A stretch of 64,000 nucleotides of DNA, taken from NCBI RefSeq assembly GCF_036492835.1, contig NZ_AP025314.1, positions 4,196,010-4,260,009 on the forward strand, read 5' to 3'. The translations under genes were made by a program, and so were the position numbers. Position 1 is the first letter of the stretch; every line of letters starts with the position of its first letter. The notes under the pieces are model-generated. The model saw nothing but the letters and a program-made list of their open reading frames with translations. It did no database searches and had not been told where the DNA came from. This document shows, piece by piece, positions 1-8,371 of the stretch. Origin of the DNA: Fulvitalea axinellae (lineage in GTDB: Bacteria; Bacteroidota; Bacteroidia; Cytophagales; Cyclobacteriaceae).

Positions 1-225
1 CGTGACAGTCACCGATTTCAGCTTCTCAAAGCCTCCCAAACGGAGCTCAGCCACTATATAGTCGATAAAATTCTTATGCACATCCAGAAACAACACGTTT
101 CCTTCCGCCTCGTCCGGTCTTAGGCGGGCCTCGTCGCCACGCCCTACCCAGCCGTATTTTTCAGTAGGAAAATCACCCCTATGCTTCTTGATCCGCAACG
201 GGACGTCATTCACAAACACGATCAT
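1..225 (-). CDS. NUDIX-type hydrolase, N-terminal part (cut by window edge)
   Basis: The first 75 codons of a minus-strand gene that runs off the left edge; its ATG is at 225, preceded by an AGGAG-like ribosome binding site. The visible part begins MIVFVNDVPLRIKKH and ends with a K-L-K-S-V-T stretch. Many Bacteroidota carry next to pyrE a NUDIX protein with a roughly 70-residue N-terminal extension of this style, divergent from pyrE as here. The NUDIX box itself would lie outside the window, so the family call rests on the N-terminal pattern and gene context only. The 66-bp gap to pyrE must hold both divergent promoters. Confidence 0.5.
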   Translation of the reverse strand, partial: MIVFVNDVPLRIKKHRGDFPTEKYGWVGRGDEARLRPDEAEGNVLFLDVHKNFIDYIVAELRLGGFEKLKSVTVT

Positions 226-291
226 AATCTCCTGCCAGTTTTTTCGATAAATTTAGTTCATTTGGCCGACATTCCTAGCTAAATTCGCAAT

Positions 292-942
292 ATGGAATGG
301 CAAAACGATAACACCGAAGCGGCCAAACACATCGCCGCCAAACTCTTGGAAATCCAAGCGATTAAACTCAACCCCGACAACCCTTTTACTTGGAGTTCCG
401 GATGGAAATCCCCCATTTACTGCGACAACCGCCTTTCCCTTTCGCATCCCGCTATCCGCACTTACATTAAGAAAGCCCTCGCCGAAGCCGTGAGCAAGCG
501 CTTTCCGGACGCGGACGTGATTGCCGGAGTGGCCACCGCCGGAGTGCCTCAGGGCGCACTCGTCGCTGATCTTCTGGATTTGCCATACGTATACGTACGC
601 TCCAAGCCTAAAGGCCACGGAATGGGCAACCAGATTGAAGGAGAACTGGCCAAAGGGGCCAAAGTTGTCCTTATCGAAGACTTAATCTCGACAGGCGGAA
701 GCTCGCTCAAGGCCGGAGAAGCCGTACGCGAAGCCGGAGCCGAGGTAATCGGACTAGCGTCTATCTTCACTTACGGATTCGCTCTGGCCGACGAGAACTT
801 CGAAAACGCCAAAGTGCCCTACGTATGCCTGTCCGACTACAACACCATGCTGGAAGTGGCCTTGGAAATGAACTACGTCTCTGCCAAGGACATGGACATC
901 CTGAAAGCTTGGCGCCTCGACCCTGCCGTATGGGGAAAATAA
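292..942 (+). CDS. pyrE: Orotate phosphoribosyltransferase
   Basis: Converts orotate and PRPP to orotidine 5'-phosphate, the fifth step of de novo pyrimidine synthesis, in the cytoplasm. The 216-residue length is normal for the family. The PRPP-binding signature VVLIEDLISTGGSS is at residues 125-138, and the substrate segment FTWSSGWKSPIYCDNR at about 32-47 matches the usual orotate-site region. It starts with ATG 66 bp from the divergent NUDIX-type gene and is followed by a hairpin terminator, so it is probably transcribed alone. Nothing in it looks damaged. Confidence 0.95.
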   Translation: MEWQNDNTEAAKHIAAKLLEIQAIKLNPDNPFTWSSGWKSPIYCDNRLSLSHPAIRTYIKKALAEAVSKRFPDADVIAGVATAGVPQGALVADLLDLPYVYVRSKPKGHGMGNQIEGELAKGAKVVLIEDLISTGGSSLKAGEAVREAGAEVIGLASIFTYGFALADENFENAKVPYVCLSDYNTMLEVALEMNYVSAKDMDILKAWRLDPAVWGK

Positions 943-970
943 CCGCGCCAAAGCGCTGAGAAATTTACCG

Positions 971-1013
971 GGCGACATTTTCCATTATACAACGGAACGT
1001 GTCGCTTTTTTTA
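971..1013 (+). terminator. Terminator after pyrE
   Basis: GCGACA (972-977) pairs with TGTCGC (1000-1005), with an inner TTCC/GGAA pairing, followed by a run of seven T. It lies 30 bp after the pyrE stop and separates pyrE from the sensor gene downstream. Confidence 0.8.
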
Positions 1014-1153
1014 TTTTTTCAACCAAACCGGAACAAACAGCTTTCTTGACAAAAGCATATTGTTTAATATGAATTGTTATTTGCTTATATTTTTCGAAAG
1101 ACTTATTATTAGTTTTCATTTGAATTATAGTTTTTTAACATCGCCCCGATCCA

Positions 1154-3073
1154 ATGAATGCCTCGAACTTCTTTAGAACCATAAAGGGCCGTATGACCCT
1201 GAGTTTTGGTATACTCTTTTCGCTAATCTCGGTTGTAGCCGGAGTGTTTTTCTACGAGGTTTTGCGTGACCACGTCAAAACGAATCTCGAAACCGACATT
1301 CTCCCCTATCTTTCCTGGACTCCGAAAGTCCACATGAATAACCACTTACAGTTTTACGAGCGCTCTGTACGTTATGGGTTTTCAGGCAACCAAGAGTTGA
1401 TCAGCCTGCTAAAGGCCGAAGAAGACAGTGCCGCCATTTTCAACGCGCTCGCTATCATGAGGAAAAACGTGGGGCTCAGTAAAGTGAACCGCATGGGAGT
1501 GATCTCCGGAAAGACCGATACGCTTTACAATATCGACAGGCAATCACTAGCCCTTGGCGGAACCGACACCGGCTACTCTTGGTACAATAAGGTAAAGGAC
1601 AAGAAAAGAAAAAACGCCTGGACTCTGTGGACTGATCCGGGCAACGGACAGGAATATTTCGTTTATACCACCGGCTTGGGCCAAGGCACCGGCGCCGTCG
1701 CGTATTTTATGGCGCATGTCAACGAAATCCGGGCTTCCGTGATCGGTCTTGAGCAGGAAGGGCATTACAAGGTCTATATGATCAACGCCAAAGGTGACTT
1801 GCTTTGCTACAACAACAGCAGGCTGGACAAAGGCATGCACTCGCTTTCCGAGGTTCCCATTGTGGGGCCGGAGGCGGAAAACATTGTCAAGGCGCTTAAC
1901 GACAAAAAAGGAGCCCGGCGCATGAGCATCAACACGGCCGAGGGGGAACGGTTCGTTCAGCTGGTTCCGCTCCGGGCCAGCGGAATGGCGTTGGTACTGG
2001 AAACGTCCATCGACGAGTCTGTCGATAATATGACAAAGGGCTTTTTCAAAGTGTACGGAATCTATTTCGTTTTGATCATAATCGCCTTGATGGTGATATA
2101 TCGCGTCAGCGGAAGGTTCTCCAGACAAGCGATAGAGCTTACCGAAGCGGTGGAGGACCTTGGCGAAGGCAACCTGAACAACAGTTTCGACATTAACATT
2201 AATCTGGAAGAGCCTACCCGTTTTATAAAAGCCCTCACCAAACTGAACAACAGGCTGAAACGCGCCGCCACTTTCGCCCAATCCGTCGGGAAGGGGGCGC
2301 TCGAAAACGAATTCGAAGCCAAGGACGGCGACGAACTAGGCCAAGCACTCATTGGCATGCGCGACTCGCTGAAGGCCGTCAGGCATAAGGAAACGCGCGA
2401 CCGCAAAATCAGCGAGGACCTTAGTAAACTGGCCGAGATTCTCCGGCAGGCAAACGATCTGAAGGAGATGTCGGACAAGGCGGTGTCGTTTATCGTAAAG
2501 GCCGTGGACGGCAACCAAGCGGGCTTGTTTACCAAAGAGACGGACGAGGAAGGCAAAGACTACTTGGAGCTTAGCGCCTGCTACGCTTATGAGAGGCAAC
2601 GCTTCGAAGACAGACGTGTGGAGGCGGGCGAAGGCCTAACCGGCCAGTGCTTATTGGAGCGTTCCCGAATCATTATGACGGAAGTGCCCGACAAGTACAC
2701 CAAGATTACCTCGGGCTTGGGCGATTCCACCCCGAGACAACTGGCGCTGTTCCCGCTCAGCGTAAACGAAACGATAGAGGGCGTTCTTGAGATCGCGACT
2801 TTCGAGGCGCTGGACGAACATCAGATCGCTTTCCTTGAGAAAGCCGCCGAGGCGATAGCCGCCACGCTCAGCGCCGTCAGGACCAACGAACGTACGCAAC
2901 AGCTACTGGAAGAGATGAGGGCGCAGGCGCAGGCGCTTAGGGAGAAAGAGGAAATGTCGAGGCAAAACTTCGAGGAACTGAACGCTACGCAAGAGGATTT
3001 CGCCAGAAAGGAAAAAGATTACCAAGCCGAAATCAAGCGACTGAAGGCCGAACTGGAAGACGCCGAAGCGTAA
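1154..3073 (+). CDS. Membrane sensor with HAMP-like linker, GAF domain and C-terminal coiled coil
   Basis: A 639-residue protein. A first membrane helix (about residues 14-36) is followed by a roughly 250-residue extracytoplasmic region that resembles a dCache/double-PAS sensor. A second helix (about 300-320) precedes a HAMP-like segment, a GAF domain (about 430-575) and a charged coiled coil to the C-terminus. There is no histidine kinase, cyclase or methyl-accepting signature, so the output is not visible; it may act by protein contact or through a separate kinase. Bacteroidota have many such GAF/HAMP proteins without an effector domain. It sits alone between two terminators. Confidence 0.75.
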   Translation: MNASNFFRTIKGRMTLSFGILFSLISVVAGVFFYEVLRDHVKTNLETDILPYLSWTPKVHMNNHLQFYERSVRYGFSGNQELISLLKAEEDSAAIFNALAIMRKNVGLSKVNRMGVISGKTDTLYNIDRQSLALGGTDTGYSWYNKVKDKKRKNAWTLWTDPGNGQEYFVYTTGLGQGTGAVAYFMAHVNEIRASVIGLEQEGHYKVYMINAKGDLLCYNNSRLDKGMHSLSEVPIVGPEAENIVKALNDKKGARRMSINTAEGERFVQLVPLRASGMALVLETSIDESVDNMTKGFFKVYGIYFVLIIIALMVIYRVSGRFSRQAIELTEAVEDLGEGNLNNSFDININLEEPTRFIKALTKLNNRLKRAATFAQSVGKGALENEFEAKDGDELGQALIGMRDSLKAVRHKETRDRKISEDLSKLAEILRQANDLKEMSDKAVSFIVKAVDGNQAGLFTKETDEEGKDYLELSACYAYERQRFEDRRVEAGEGLTGQCLLERSRIIMTEVPDKYTKITSGLGDSTPRQLALFPLSVNETIEGVLEIATFEALDEHQIAFLEKAAEAIAATLSAVRTNERTQQLLEEMRAQAQALREKEEMSRQNFEELNATQEDFARKEKDYQAEIKRLKAELEDAEA

Positions 3074-3097
3074 TTCAAAGTCGCAAGACAGCCAAAG

Positions 3098-3146
3098 AAA
3101 AAGGCCGGCATTCCCGAACAAAACGAACGGGAACGACGGCCTTTTT
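3098..3146. terminator. Bidirectional terminator between convergent genes
   Basis: AAAAAGGCCG (3098-3107) pairs with CGGCCTTTTT (3137-3146), with an inner CCCG/CGGG stem. A-run and T-run on opposite sides let it serve both the sensor gene (plus) and the sulfatase (minus), which converge here. Confidence 0.85.
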
Positions 3147-3172
3147 CTTTTTATCTTATTATGGAAAGAGCC

Positions 3173-4780
3173 TTAGAGTTTGGCTTGTAGCTCACCGGCC
3201 TTCAGCCCTTCGCGGATCTTTTTGTTGGCTTTCTGCCATTTGGCACAGTCCGCTTTCCAGGCTTTAAACATCGCGTCAAGCTCCGCCAGCTTCTCGGGAT
3301 TTTTCTCGGCTAAGTCGGTCGTTTCCGAGGGGTCGTTTTTCAGATTGTACAGCTCCCACTCTTTTTTGCTGTGGCGCACTATCTTCCAATCCCCTTTGCG
3401 GGCGGCGCTTCCGCGAGCCCACTCCCAGAACAACGGCTTCTCGCGCACTTCCCGGTTTTCCGTCAAGGCCGGCATCAGGCTTTCGCCCTGCATCGGCGCC
3501 ACGGGGTGGCCGTTGTGTGTTTGCGGGTATTTCGCCCCGGTAATTTCCACAAAGGTCGGCATCATGTCCATAAAGTGCCCGGGGTACTTAACAATGTCCC
3601 CTTTGCTCTTGATCTTGGCGGGCCAGTGGGCAATCATCGGCGTGCGGATTCCGCCTTCGTGCGAGTAGGTTTTGAAAAAACGGTACGGCGTATTACTCAC
3701 GTTGGCCCAGTCAGGCCCCAACGAAGTCCAGTTTGTCAACGAGCACGACGGTCCGCTGTCGGTTTCCAGCTCCACAATTTCCGGAGAGCTTCCGTTGTCC
3801 GATACGAAGACGATCAGGGTATTATCCAGCTCACCCGCTTCCTCGATCTTAGCCATCAGCTTGCCGATATTCTGGTCAAGCCTGTCGATCATCGCGGAGT
3901 AGGTCGCCATCTTCAGATCCTCCTCGTCCTTTTGCTCGTCGGTCATCGAGTCCCAGTCTTTGTAAATGGCTTCGCTCAGCTTAACCTCGGGCCCCACGAT
4001 GCCGAGCTCACGTTGTTTGGCAAAACGCGCACGGCGAGTCGTCTCGTATCCCTCAAGGTATTTGCCCCGGTACTTGGCCACGTCCTCGGGCCAAGCCTGC
4101 AACGGATCGTGGGGGGCCGTATAAGCCATGTAAAGGAAGAAGGGCTTGTCCTCCTTTTTGTACTCCTCAAGCCAATCCAGGGCGTATTTGGTGTAGTAGT
4201 CCGTAGAGTAGAAATCGCGCTCGGTGGGCGTGTACGGATAGTATTCCGTAGAGTCCACGCACCAAGAGCGGGTGCGCTTCTGGGCCGGAAGCCCCTCGCC
4301 CGGGCGCTGGTTGCCGGGGTTAAAGTGGTTAGTGGCGCCGTCTTTCAGTCCGAAGTACCTGTCGTAGCCCCTCGTAAAGGGGTTTTCCGCCCCATGGTGC
4401 TTGCCAGACCACAGCGTCCGGTAGCCCGCCTGCCCCAGCACCTCGCCCATCGTCACGGCGCTGGTGATTGGGTTTTTGTGCGTGCGGTGCTGGCCCGACT
4501 GCTGGGCGTACACGCCCGTAATCAGCGCGGCCCTAGAGGGAAAACTCTTCGAAGTGTTGTACATTTGGGTAAAGCGCACTCCGTTTTCGGCCAAACGGTC
4601 AAGGTTCGGGGTTTTCACTTCCGACCCGTAGCAACCCAAGTCAGACCAACCCATATCGTCGGCCAAGATCAGCACTATATTCGGCCTGTCATCGGCTTTT
4701 TTTCCCGCACATGACCAGGCCGACGCCACAAAGGCTCCGCCCACGGCGATGCTCCGCAGGTATCTTCTAAAAACTTTCAT
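3173..4780 (-). CDS. Sulfatase (arylsulfatase type), serine-type formylglycine site
   Basis: A 535-residue sulfatase of the alkaline-phosphatase superfamily; it hydrolyses sulfate esters, probably on algal or host glycans. The N-terminus has a signal sequence ending in a Cys at 24, so it may be a lipoprotein. The calcium-site segment NIVLILADDMGWSDLGCYG (34-52) and the active-site signature S-F-P-S-R-A-A (79-85) are intact. The modified residue is Ser79 rather than Cys, which by family knowledge points to maturation by an anSME-type radical SAM enzyme, not FGE; no such enzyme is in the window. It lies downstream of the Gfo/Idh oxidoreductase on the same strand but behind a terminator and a repeat array. 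The substrate cannot be predicted from this sequence. Confidence 0.92.
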   Translation of the reverse strand: MKVFRRYLRSIAVGGAFVASAWSCAGKKADDRPNIVLILADDMGWSDLGCYGSEVKTPNLDRLAENGVRFTQMYNTSKSFPSRAALITGVYAQQSGQHRTHKNPITSAVTMGEVLGQAGYRTLWSGKHHGAENPFTRGYDRYFGLKDGATNHFNPGNQRPGEGLPAQKRTRSWCVDSTEYYPYTPTERDFYSTDYYTKYALDWLEEYKKEDKPFFLYMAYTAPHDPLQAWPEDVAKYRGKYLEGYETTRRARFAKQRELGIVGPEVKLSEAIYKDWDSMTDEQKDEEDLKMATYSAMIDRLDQNIGKLMAKIEEAGELDNTLIVFVSDNGSSPEIVELETDSGPSCSLTNWTSLGPDWANVSNTPYRFFKTYSHEGGIRTPMIAHWPAKIKSKGDIVKYPGHFMDMMPTFVEITGAKYPQTHNGHPVAPMQGESLMPALTENREVREKPLFWEWARGSAARKGDWKIVRHSKKEWELYNLKNDPSETTDLAEKNPEKLAELDAMFKAWKADCAKWQKANKKIREGLKAGELQAKL

Positions 4781-4966
4781 CGCTAAAAATCTCTATGGTT
4801 TTCCAAAATATTTCATAAAGCTAAGGATCGAAAATCCAAGTTCGTTTCACTCATGGTTTCAAGCTTGAATTTTCGTCTTGTCCCGCTCCCTATGAATAAT
4901 GTGTAAAGAACGGTTTACCCTCGGAAGTCCGGCAAAGAGTCTCGAAAAGCCCTTTGCGTTTGACGG

Positions 4967-5142
4967 TACGTCTCATCGTTTTGGGTTTGCGGTGCCATTC
5001 ATTTCGATCGTACGTGTCATTGATTTCGTTCTGACGTACCGGCGTTTTCTTTCGTACGTATCATCAATTTTGTTCGCACGTATCATTCTTTTCATTCGTA
5101 CGTATCAACATTTTCGTTCATACTGATGAATGATTTCGAACA
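4967..5142. repeat. Eight tandem degenerate 22-bp repeats upstream of the sulfatase
   Basis: Units begin at 4967, 4989, 5011, 5033, 5055, 5077, 5099 and 5121, exactly 22 bp apart. The common pattern is TACGTATCA, then 3-4 variable bases, then TTTCGTTCG. The three units from 5055 are most alike; the outer ones have drifted. There are no spacers, so this is not a CRISPR array. The array sits 190-360 bp upstream of the sulfatase start, between it and the Gfo/Idh gene. It could be a block of protein-binding sites (two helical turns apart) or a minisatellite. Confidence 0.85.
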
Positions 5143-5258
5143 TAAGTCCACCGAAAACAAACACTCGCGTCACCTCTCGCGTCCGTACCGCTTGAAATAA
5201 TCGTCCCCAAAGCCCCCTTCCCGTATAATGACGGCTTTTCGGTACCCATTCCCTCCTT

Positions 5259-5330
5259 TTTTCGCCTCCGGCAAATATGAACCTAATGGCCTACAGGACC
5301 GTCCTTTATCCCGTTTTCGCCTCCGGCAAA
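5259..5330. repeat. Pair of 17-bp direct repeats
   Basis: TTTTCGCCTCCGGCAAA occurs at 5259-5275 and again at 5314-5330, 55 bp apart, just before a terminator. I see no gene in 4781-5497 apart from this pair, the 22-bp array and the terminator. Confidence 0.7.
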
Positions 5331-5332
5331 CG

Positions 5333-5372
5333 AAAAAGCCCCTCGGCTTCTGGAGGAAAGCGTCGGGGCTTT
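5333..5372 (-). terminator. Terminator after the Gfo/Idh oxidoreductase gene
   Basis: Read on the minus strand, AAAGCCCC and GGGGCTTT (5335-5342 and 5365-5372 on the plus strand) form a hairpin followed by a T run. It lies about 125 bp after the oxidoreductase stop and should separate it from the sulfatase. Confidence 0.75.
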
Positions 5373-5497
5373 GAAAAAGAGCGCCCCGTATACGAATGGG
5401 ACGACACCATAACGGGGACGCTCAGGTCCCGCCTAGCCTTAACGGCGGGATGGGGGTATTTTGAAGACAGAACGCCTTAGCTCAAATGGGCGCCGGG

Positions 5498-6922
5498 TTA
5501 GCTGTTACGCTCGGGCCCCACCACTTTCTGGATAATGCGCTCTTCGCGAGGGCGCAGATCCGTAAGCTCCTCTATCTTTACCGGGCGGTTGCGCTCCACG
5601 CTTCGGCGCGCCGCTATGCCTATCAGTATAGACATGGCGCCGTCGCGGGTGCCCGCACAGTGGTTCAACGGGTCCGGGCTGTTCGGATGCTTGAAGATTT
5701 TATTCATAATCCGCTTGTCGCCGCCACCGTGGCCGCCTTTCTCTTCCTTGACGTTGATGACCTCGTGCTTCTCAAAGTTGCGGTGCAGTACCAGGGGCTT
5801 GTAGTGATGATTGTCCTCGCCCTGCATCATCTCCTGCTTGTGCATATCGGCCTGGCTGATGGCTTCCTTGTTCATAAACGGAATGCCGTGCCACGCCTCA
5901 ATACGTCCCTTGCGCCCGTTAAAGGCGATACGAACACCCTCGTAAGGCGAGTAGGTGGTGAGGCTGTAATTCGCCACCACGTTGTTCTTGTACTTCACCT
6001 GCGCCGACATCTTGTCGTGGATGTTGATCTCCTCACGGAACAGGCAGTTGTCGCGGACATACCCGTCGTAGTGTTCGTTTCTGGTATACAGCTTATCGTA
6101 ATGCGAACCCGGGGTGATCTCCCAGTGGTACTGGCACTTGTTCTTGTGCGGACAGGTACGGCAATTGTCGCCACGGAACGGACCGTTGTGGCCGTAGTGT
6201 TCCAAAGCGCCGTAAGCGTGCACCTCCTCCGGATCGGAGTTCACCCACCAGTTCAGCAAATCGAAGTGGTGCGTAGCCTTGTGTACCCAAAGTCCGCCGC
6301 TCATATGCTCCAAACCGTGCCAACGCCTGAAGTACGAGGCGCCGTGGTAGTTGTTCAGCATCCAGTTAAAGTCGATGGACACCAAATCGCCGATCTCGCC
6401 GCTCGAGATCAACTCCTTGATCTTGGTGTAGTACGGCGCCCAACGGTAGTTGAACGATACGATCACCTTTTTCTTAGACTTACGCTCGGCCTCGATGATG
6501 GCCTGACACTTGTGCTCGTCGGTAGTCATCGGCTTCTCCGTCATCACGTCGATGTCGTTTTCCAAAGCCTTCACGATGTACTCGTCGTGCGTAGCGTCCG
6601 TAGTGGCCACCAAGATGAGGTCCGGCTTAGTCTTGCCGATCATCTTGTCAAAGTCCACAAATGTGGGGCAACTCACACCCATATTCTTTTTGGCGTAAGC
6701 CAAACGTCCGGGGTTGATGTCGCACAATCCCACAAACTCGATCTCGCCGGGATAGGTCTTCACAAGGTTCTTTCCGAAGAAAGACGAACCCCGCACACCC
6801 GTACCCACAAGCGCCACTTTGAGCTTTTCCTTTTTCAATATCATCGCCTCTAACGAGGGGCTCAAAAACGCCCCCGCCGAGGCGAGTCCAATCTTCGATA
6901 AAAAAGACCTTCTTGATTCCAT
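5498..6922 (-). CDS. Tat-exported Gfo/Idh/MocA-family oxidoreductase
   Basis: A 474-residue NAD(P)-dependent sugar oxidoreductase-like protein. The N-terminus ESRRSFLSK is a twin-arginine export signal, followed by a Rossmann fold with VALVGTGVRG (36-45) and the family EKP motif (129-131). An insertion carries three cysteines (254, 257, 263; C-x2-C-x5-C), which may bind a metal. Bacteroidota encode many such exported paralogues linked to glycan use; some GH109 enzymes belong to this group. The nearby sulfatase fits a glycan-degradation setting. A membrane regulator gene diverges from its start, sharing the 176-bp region between them. The substrate is unknown. Confidence 0.85.
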   Translation of the reverse strand: MESRRSFLSKIGLASAGAFLSPSLEAMILKKEKLKVALVGTGVRGSSFFGKNLVKTYPGEIEFVGLCDINPGRLAYAKKNMGVSCPTFVDFDKMIGKTKPDLILVATTDATHDEYIVKALENDIDVMTEKPMTTDEHKCQAIIEAERKSKKKVIVSFNYRWAPYYTKIKELISSGEIGDLVSIDFNWMLNNYHGASYFRRWHGLEHMSGGLWVHKATHHFDLLNWWVNSDPEEVHAYGALEHYGHNGPFRGDNCRTCPHKNKCQYHWEITPGSHYDKLYTRNEHYDGYVRDNCLFREEINIHDKMSAQVKYKNNVVANYSLTTYSPYEGVRIAFNGRKGRIEAWHGIPFMNKEAISQADMHKQEMMQGEDNHHYKPLVLHRNFEKHEVINVKEEKGGHGGGDKRIMNKIFKHPNSPDPLNHCAGTRDGAMSILIGIAARRSVERNRPVKIEELTDLRPREERIIQKVVGPERNS

Positions 6923-7098
6923 GGCAAAAAATTACGTTTTTAATTAATTTACAAAGAGTTAATAGAGACTTGTCCGGGCCTTTTCCTGACCACGACGCTA
7001 ATGTAGGGCGCCTGCTCGAACTAATACGCTCCGAACACTCGTACCGCCGTAAACGGCGGGGTAAACAGAAAGCGGTTACACCACTGAAAAACAACGAC

Positions 7099-8277
7099 AT
7101 GAACGACAACCCAAGCTTAGTGGATATCAGCCTAGGCCGCGTAAAACAAAGCCGGCAGTTTTATCGTTCGGCCACCAGCCAAGCCCTTTTGGAGTATTTG
7201 GTGAGGGCCAGCGAAAAGGGAGAAACACCCAAAGAACTGCAGATAGCGGTGGAAGTGTTGGGCAAAAAGGTGGACAGCGACAAGGAGCTCAACGTTAGGC
7301 CTTACATCAGCAAGACCCGAAAGAAACTGGAAGAGTACTACCAGACGGAAGGTCGCTACGACGAAATGCGCTTCGAACTGCCGAAGGGCAACTACCGCAT
7401 AGCTTTCCATAAAAAGGAAGAGAGCAAGAAGCCCGGCCGGTTGCTGGCGGGAGCTTTGGCCCTGCTGGGGATAAGCCTGGTCGCCCATCTGTTTTTTATC
7501 CTATCCGGCCCAAGCGATGACGGCAAAATAAAGAACCTTCCGATATGGTCAGGCTTTACGAACAGCGACAAGCAAACGGCCATCATCCTCGGCGACCATT
7601 ACTTCGTGCACGCCAAACTAGAAAACGGCATGAGCGGCACTGTCCGCCTAATAGGCGTAAACGACGACAACAACCTCGCTGAGCTAAACAAGGAACTGGC
7701 CGAAAACGGAGAGTTCCTCGCCAAATCCAAAGTGTCGTACGTAAACCGACAAGGCCCCCGCGGACTGTTCAACGTGATGGGGATACTCGGCGGAGGCAAC
7801 ACCGACACCCAGATGCTTTATTCCTCCAAAGTGAAATGGGAAGACATCAAGGACAAAAACGCCATTTTTATCGGCTCGATAAAGACCTTGGCCTTATTCG
7901 GAAGCCTAACAAAGCAGCTGGGCTTTTCTTACGAGCACCGTACATTATCGGTAATCGACGGCCAAGATACCGTGAGCTTCAAGAACAGCTCGGGCTCTTA
8001 CCCACATTCGGAATACGCCGCCACGTTCCATTTCACCACCGAGGACGGACGACGCGTGCTTTTCTTCTTTTGCGACAACGACATAGGCAATATCGGCGCA
8101 CTAAAGTACTTCACGGACCCGGAAGGGATAAAGGCTTTCGCCAAGGAACACCTGAACGGCGACACGGAGAACTTTATCTCGGTATTTGAGGTGAAGGGCC
8201 AAGACCAACAAGACTTCTCCGTAAAGCCATGTTTGGTAAGGGAACTGAAACAGCCGGTAGAGGAACTTTGGCCGTAG
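7099..8277 (+). CDS. ToxR-like membrane regulator: winged helix, one membrane helix, extracytoplasmic domain
   Basis: I chose the ATG at 7099 (392 residues) because the open frame upstream of it has no protein-like character. Residues about 15-103 resemble a winged-helix DNA-binding domain, ending in the hairpin segment FELPKGNYRIAF. One membrane helix follows at about 114-136, then some 255 residues on the other side of the membrane. This is the ToxR/CadC topology: DNA-binding domain inside, sensory domain outside. It is transcribed away from the Gfo/Idh gene across a 176-bp gap, so that gene is the obvious candidate target, though this is inference. The C-terminal domain is not recognised. 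Confidence 0.7.
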   Translation: MNDNPSLVDISLGRVKQSRQFYRSATSQALLEYLVRASEKGETPKELQIAVEVLGKKVDSDKELNVRPYISKTRKKLEEYYQTEGRYDEMRFELPKGNYRIAFHKKEESKKPGRLLAGALALLGISLVAHLFFILSGPSDDGKIKNLPIWSGFTNSDKQTAIILGDHYFVHAKLENGMSGTVRLIGVNDDNNLAELNKELAENGEFLAKSKVSYVNRQGPRGLFNVMGILGGGNTDTQMLYSSKVKWEDIKDKNAIFIGSIKTLALFGSLTKQLGFSYEHRTLSVIDGQDTVSFKNSSGSYPHSEYAATFHFTTEDGRRVLFFFCDNDIGNIGALKYFTDPEGIKAFAKEHLNGDTENFISVFEVKGQDQQDFSVKPCLVRELKQPVEELWP

Positions 8278-8306
8278 AAAAAATACAGATGATAAAGAGA
8301 TAAAGA

Positions 8307-8339
8307 AAAAGGGGAGTCGCACTAAGCGAGTCCCCTTTT
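8307..8339. terminator. Bidirectional terminator between convergent genes
   Basis: AAAAGGGGAGTCGC pairs, with one mismatch, with GCGAGTCCCCTTTT around a 5-base loop. The flanking A and T runs let it work for both the regulator gene and argS. Confidence 0.85.
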
Positions 8340-8371
8340 CTGTATTAATCTAGAGATGATATCTAAGTCTA

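Noticed and set aside
3371..4714. Open frame of 447 codons on the plus strand, antisense to the sulfatase
   Set aside because: Its translation is Arg/His/Val-rich with no domain, and it mirrors the codons of the clear sulfatase gene on the other strand.
4967..5142. CRISPR array
   Set aside because: The 22-bp units abut directly with no spacers, are degenerate, and no cas gene is near.
5486..6853. Open frame of 455 codons antisense to the Gfo/Idh gene
   Set aside because: Composition is that of a shadow frame (His/Arg/Val-rich), and the minus-strand protein has all family motifs.
6913..7098. Longer N-terminus for the ToxR-like regulator
   Set aside because: The 62 extra residues are not protein-like and overlap the start region of the divergent Gfo/Idh gene; ATG 7099 fits better.
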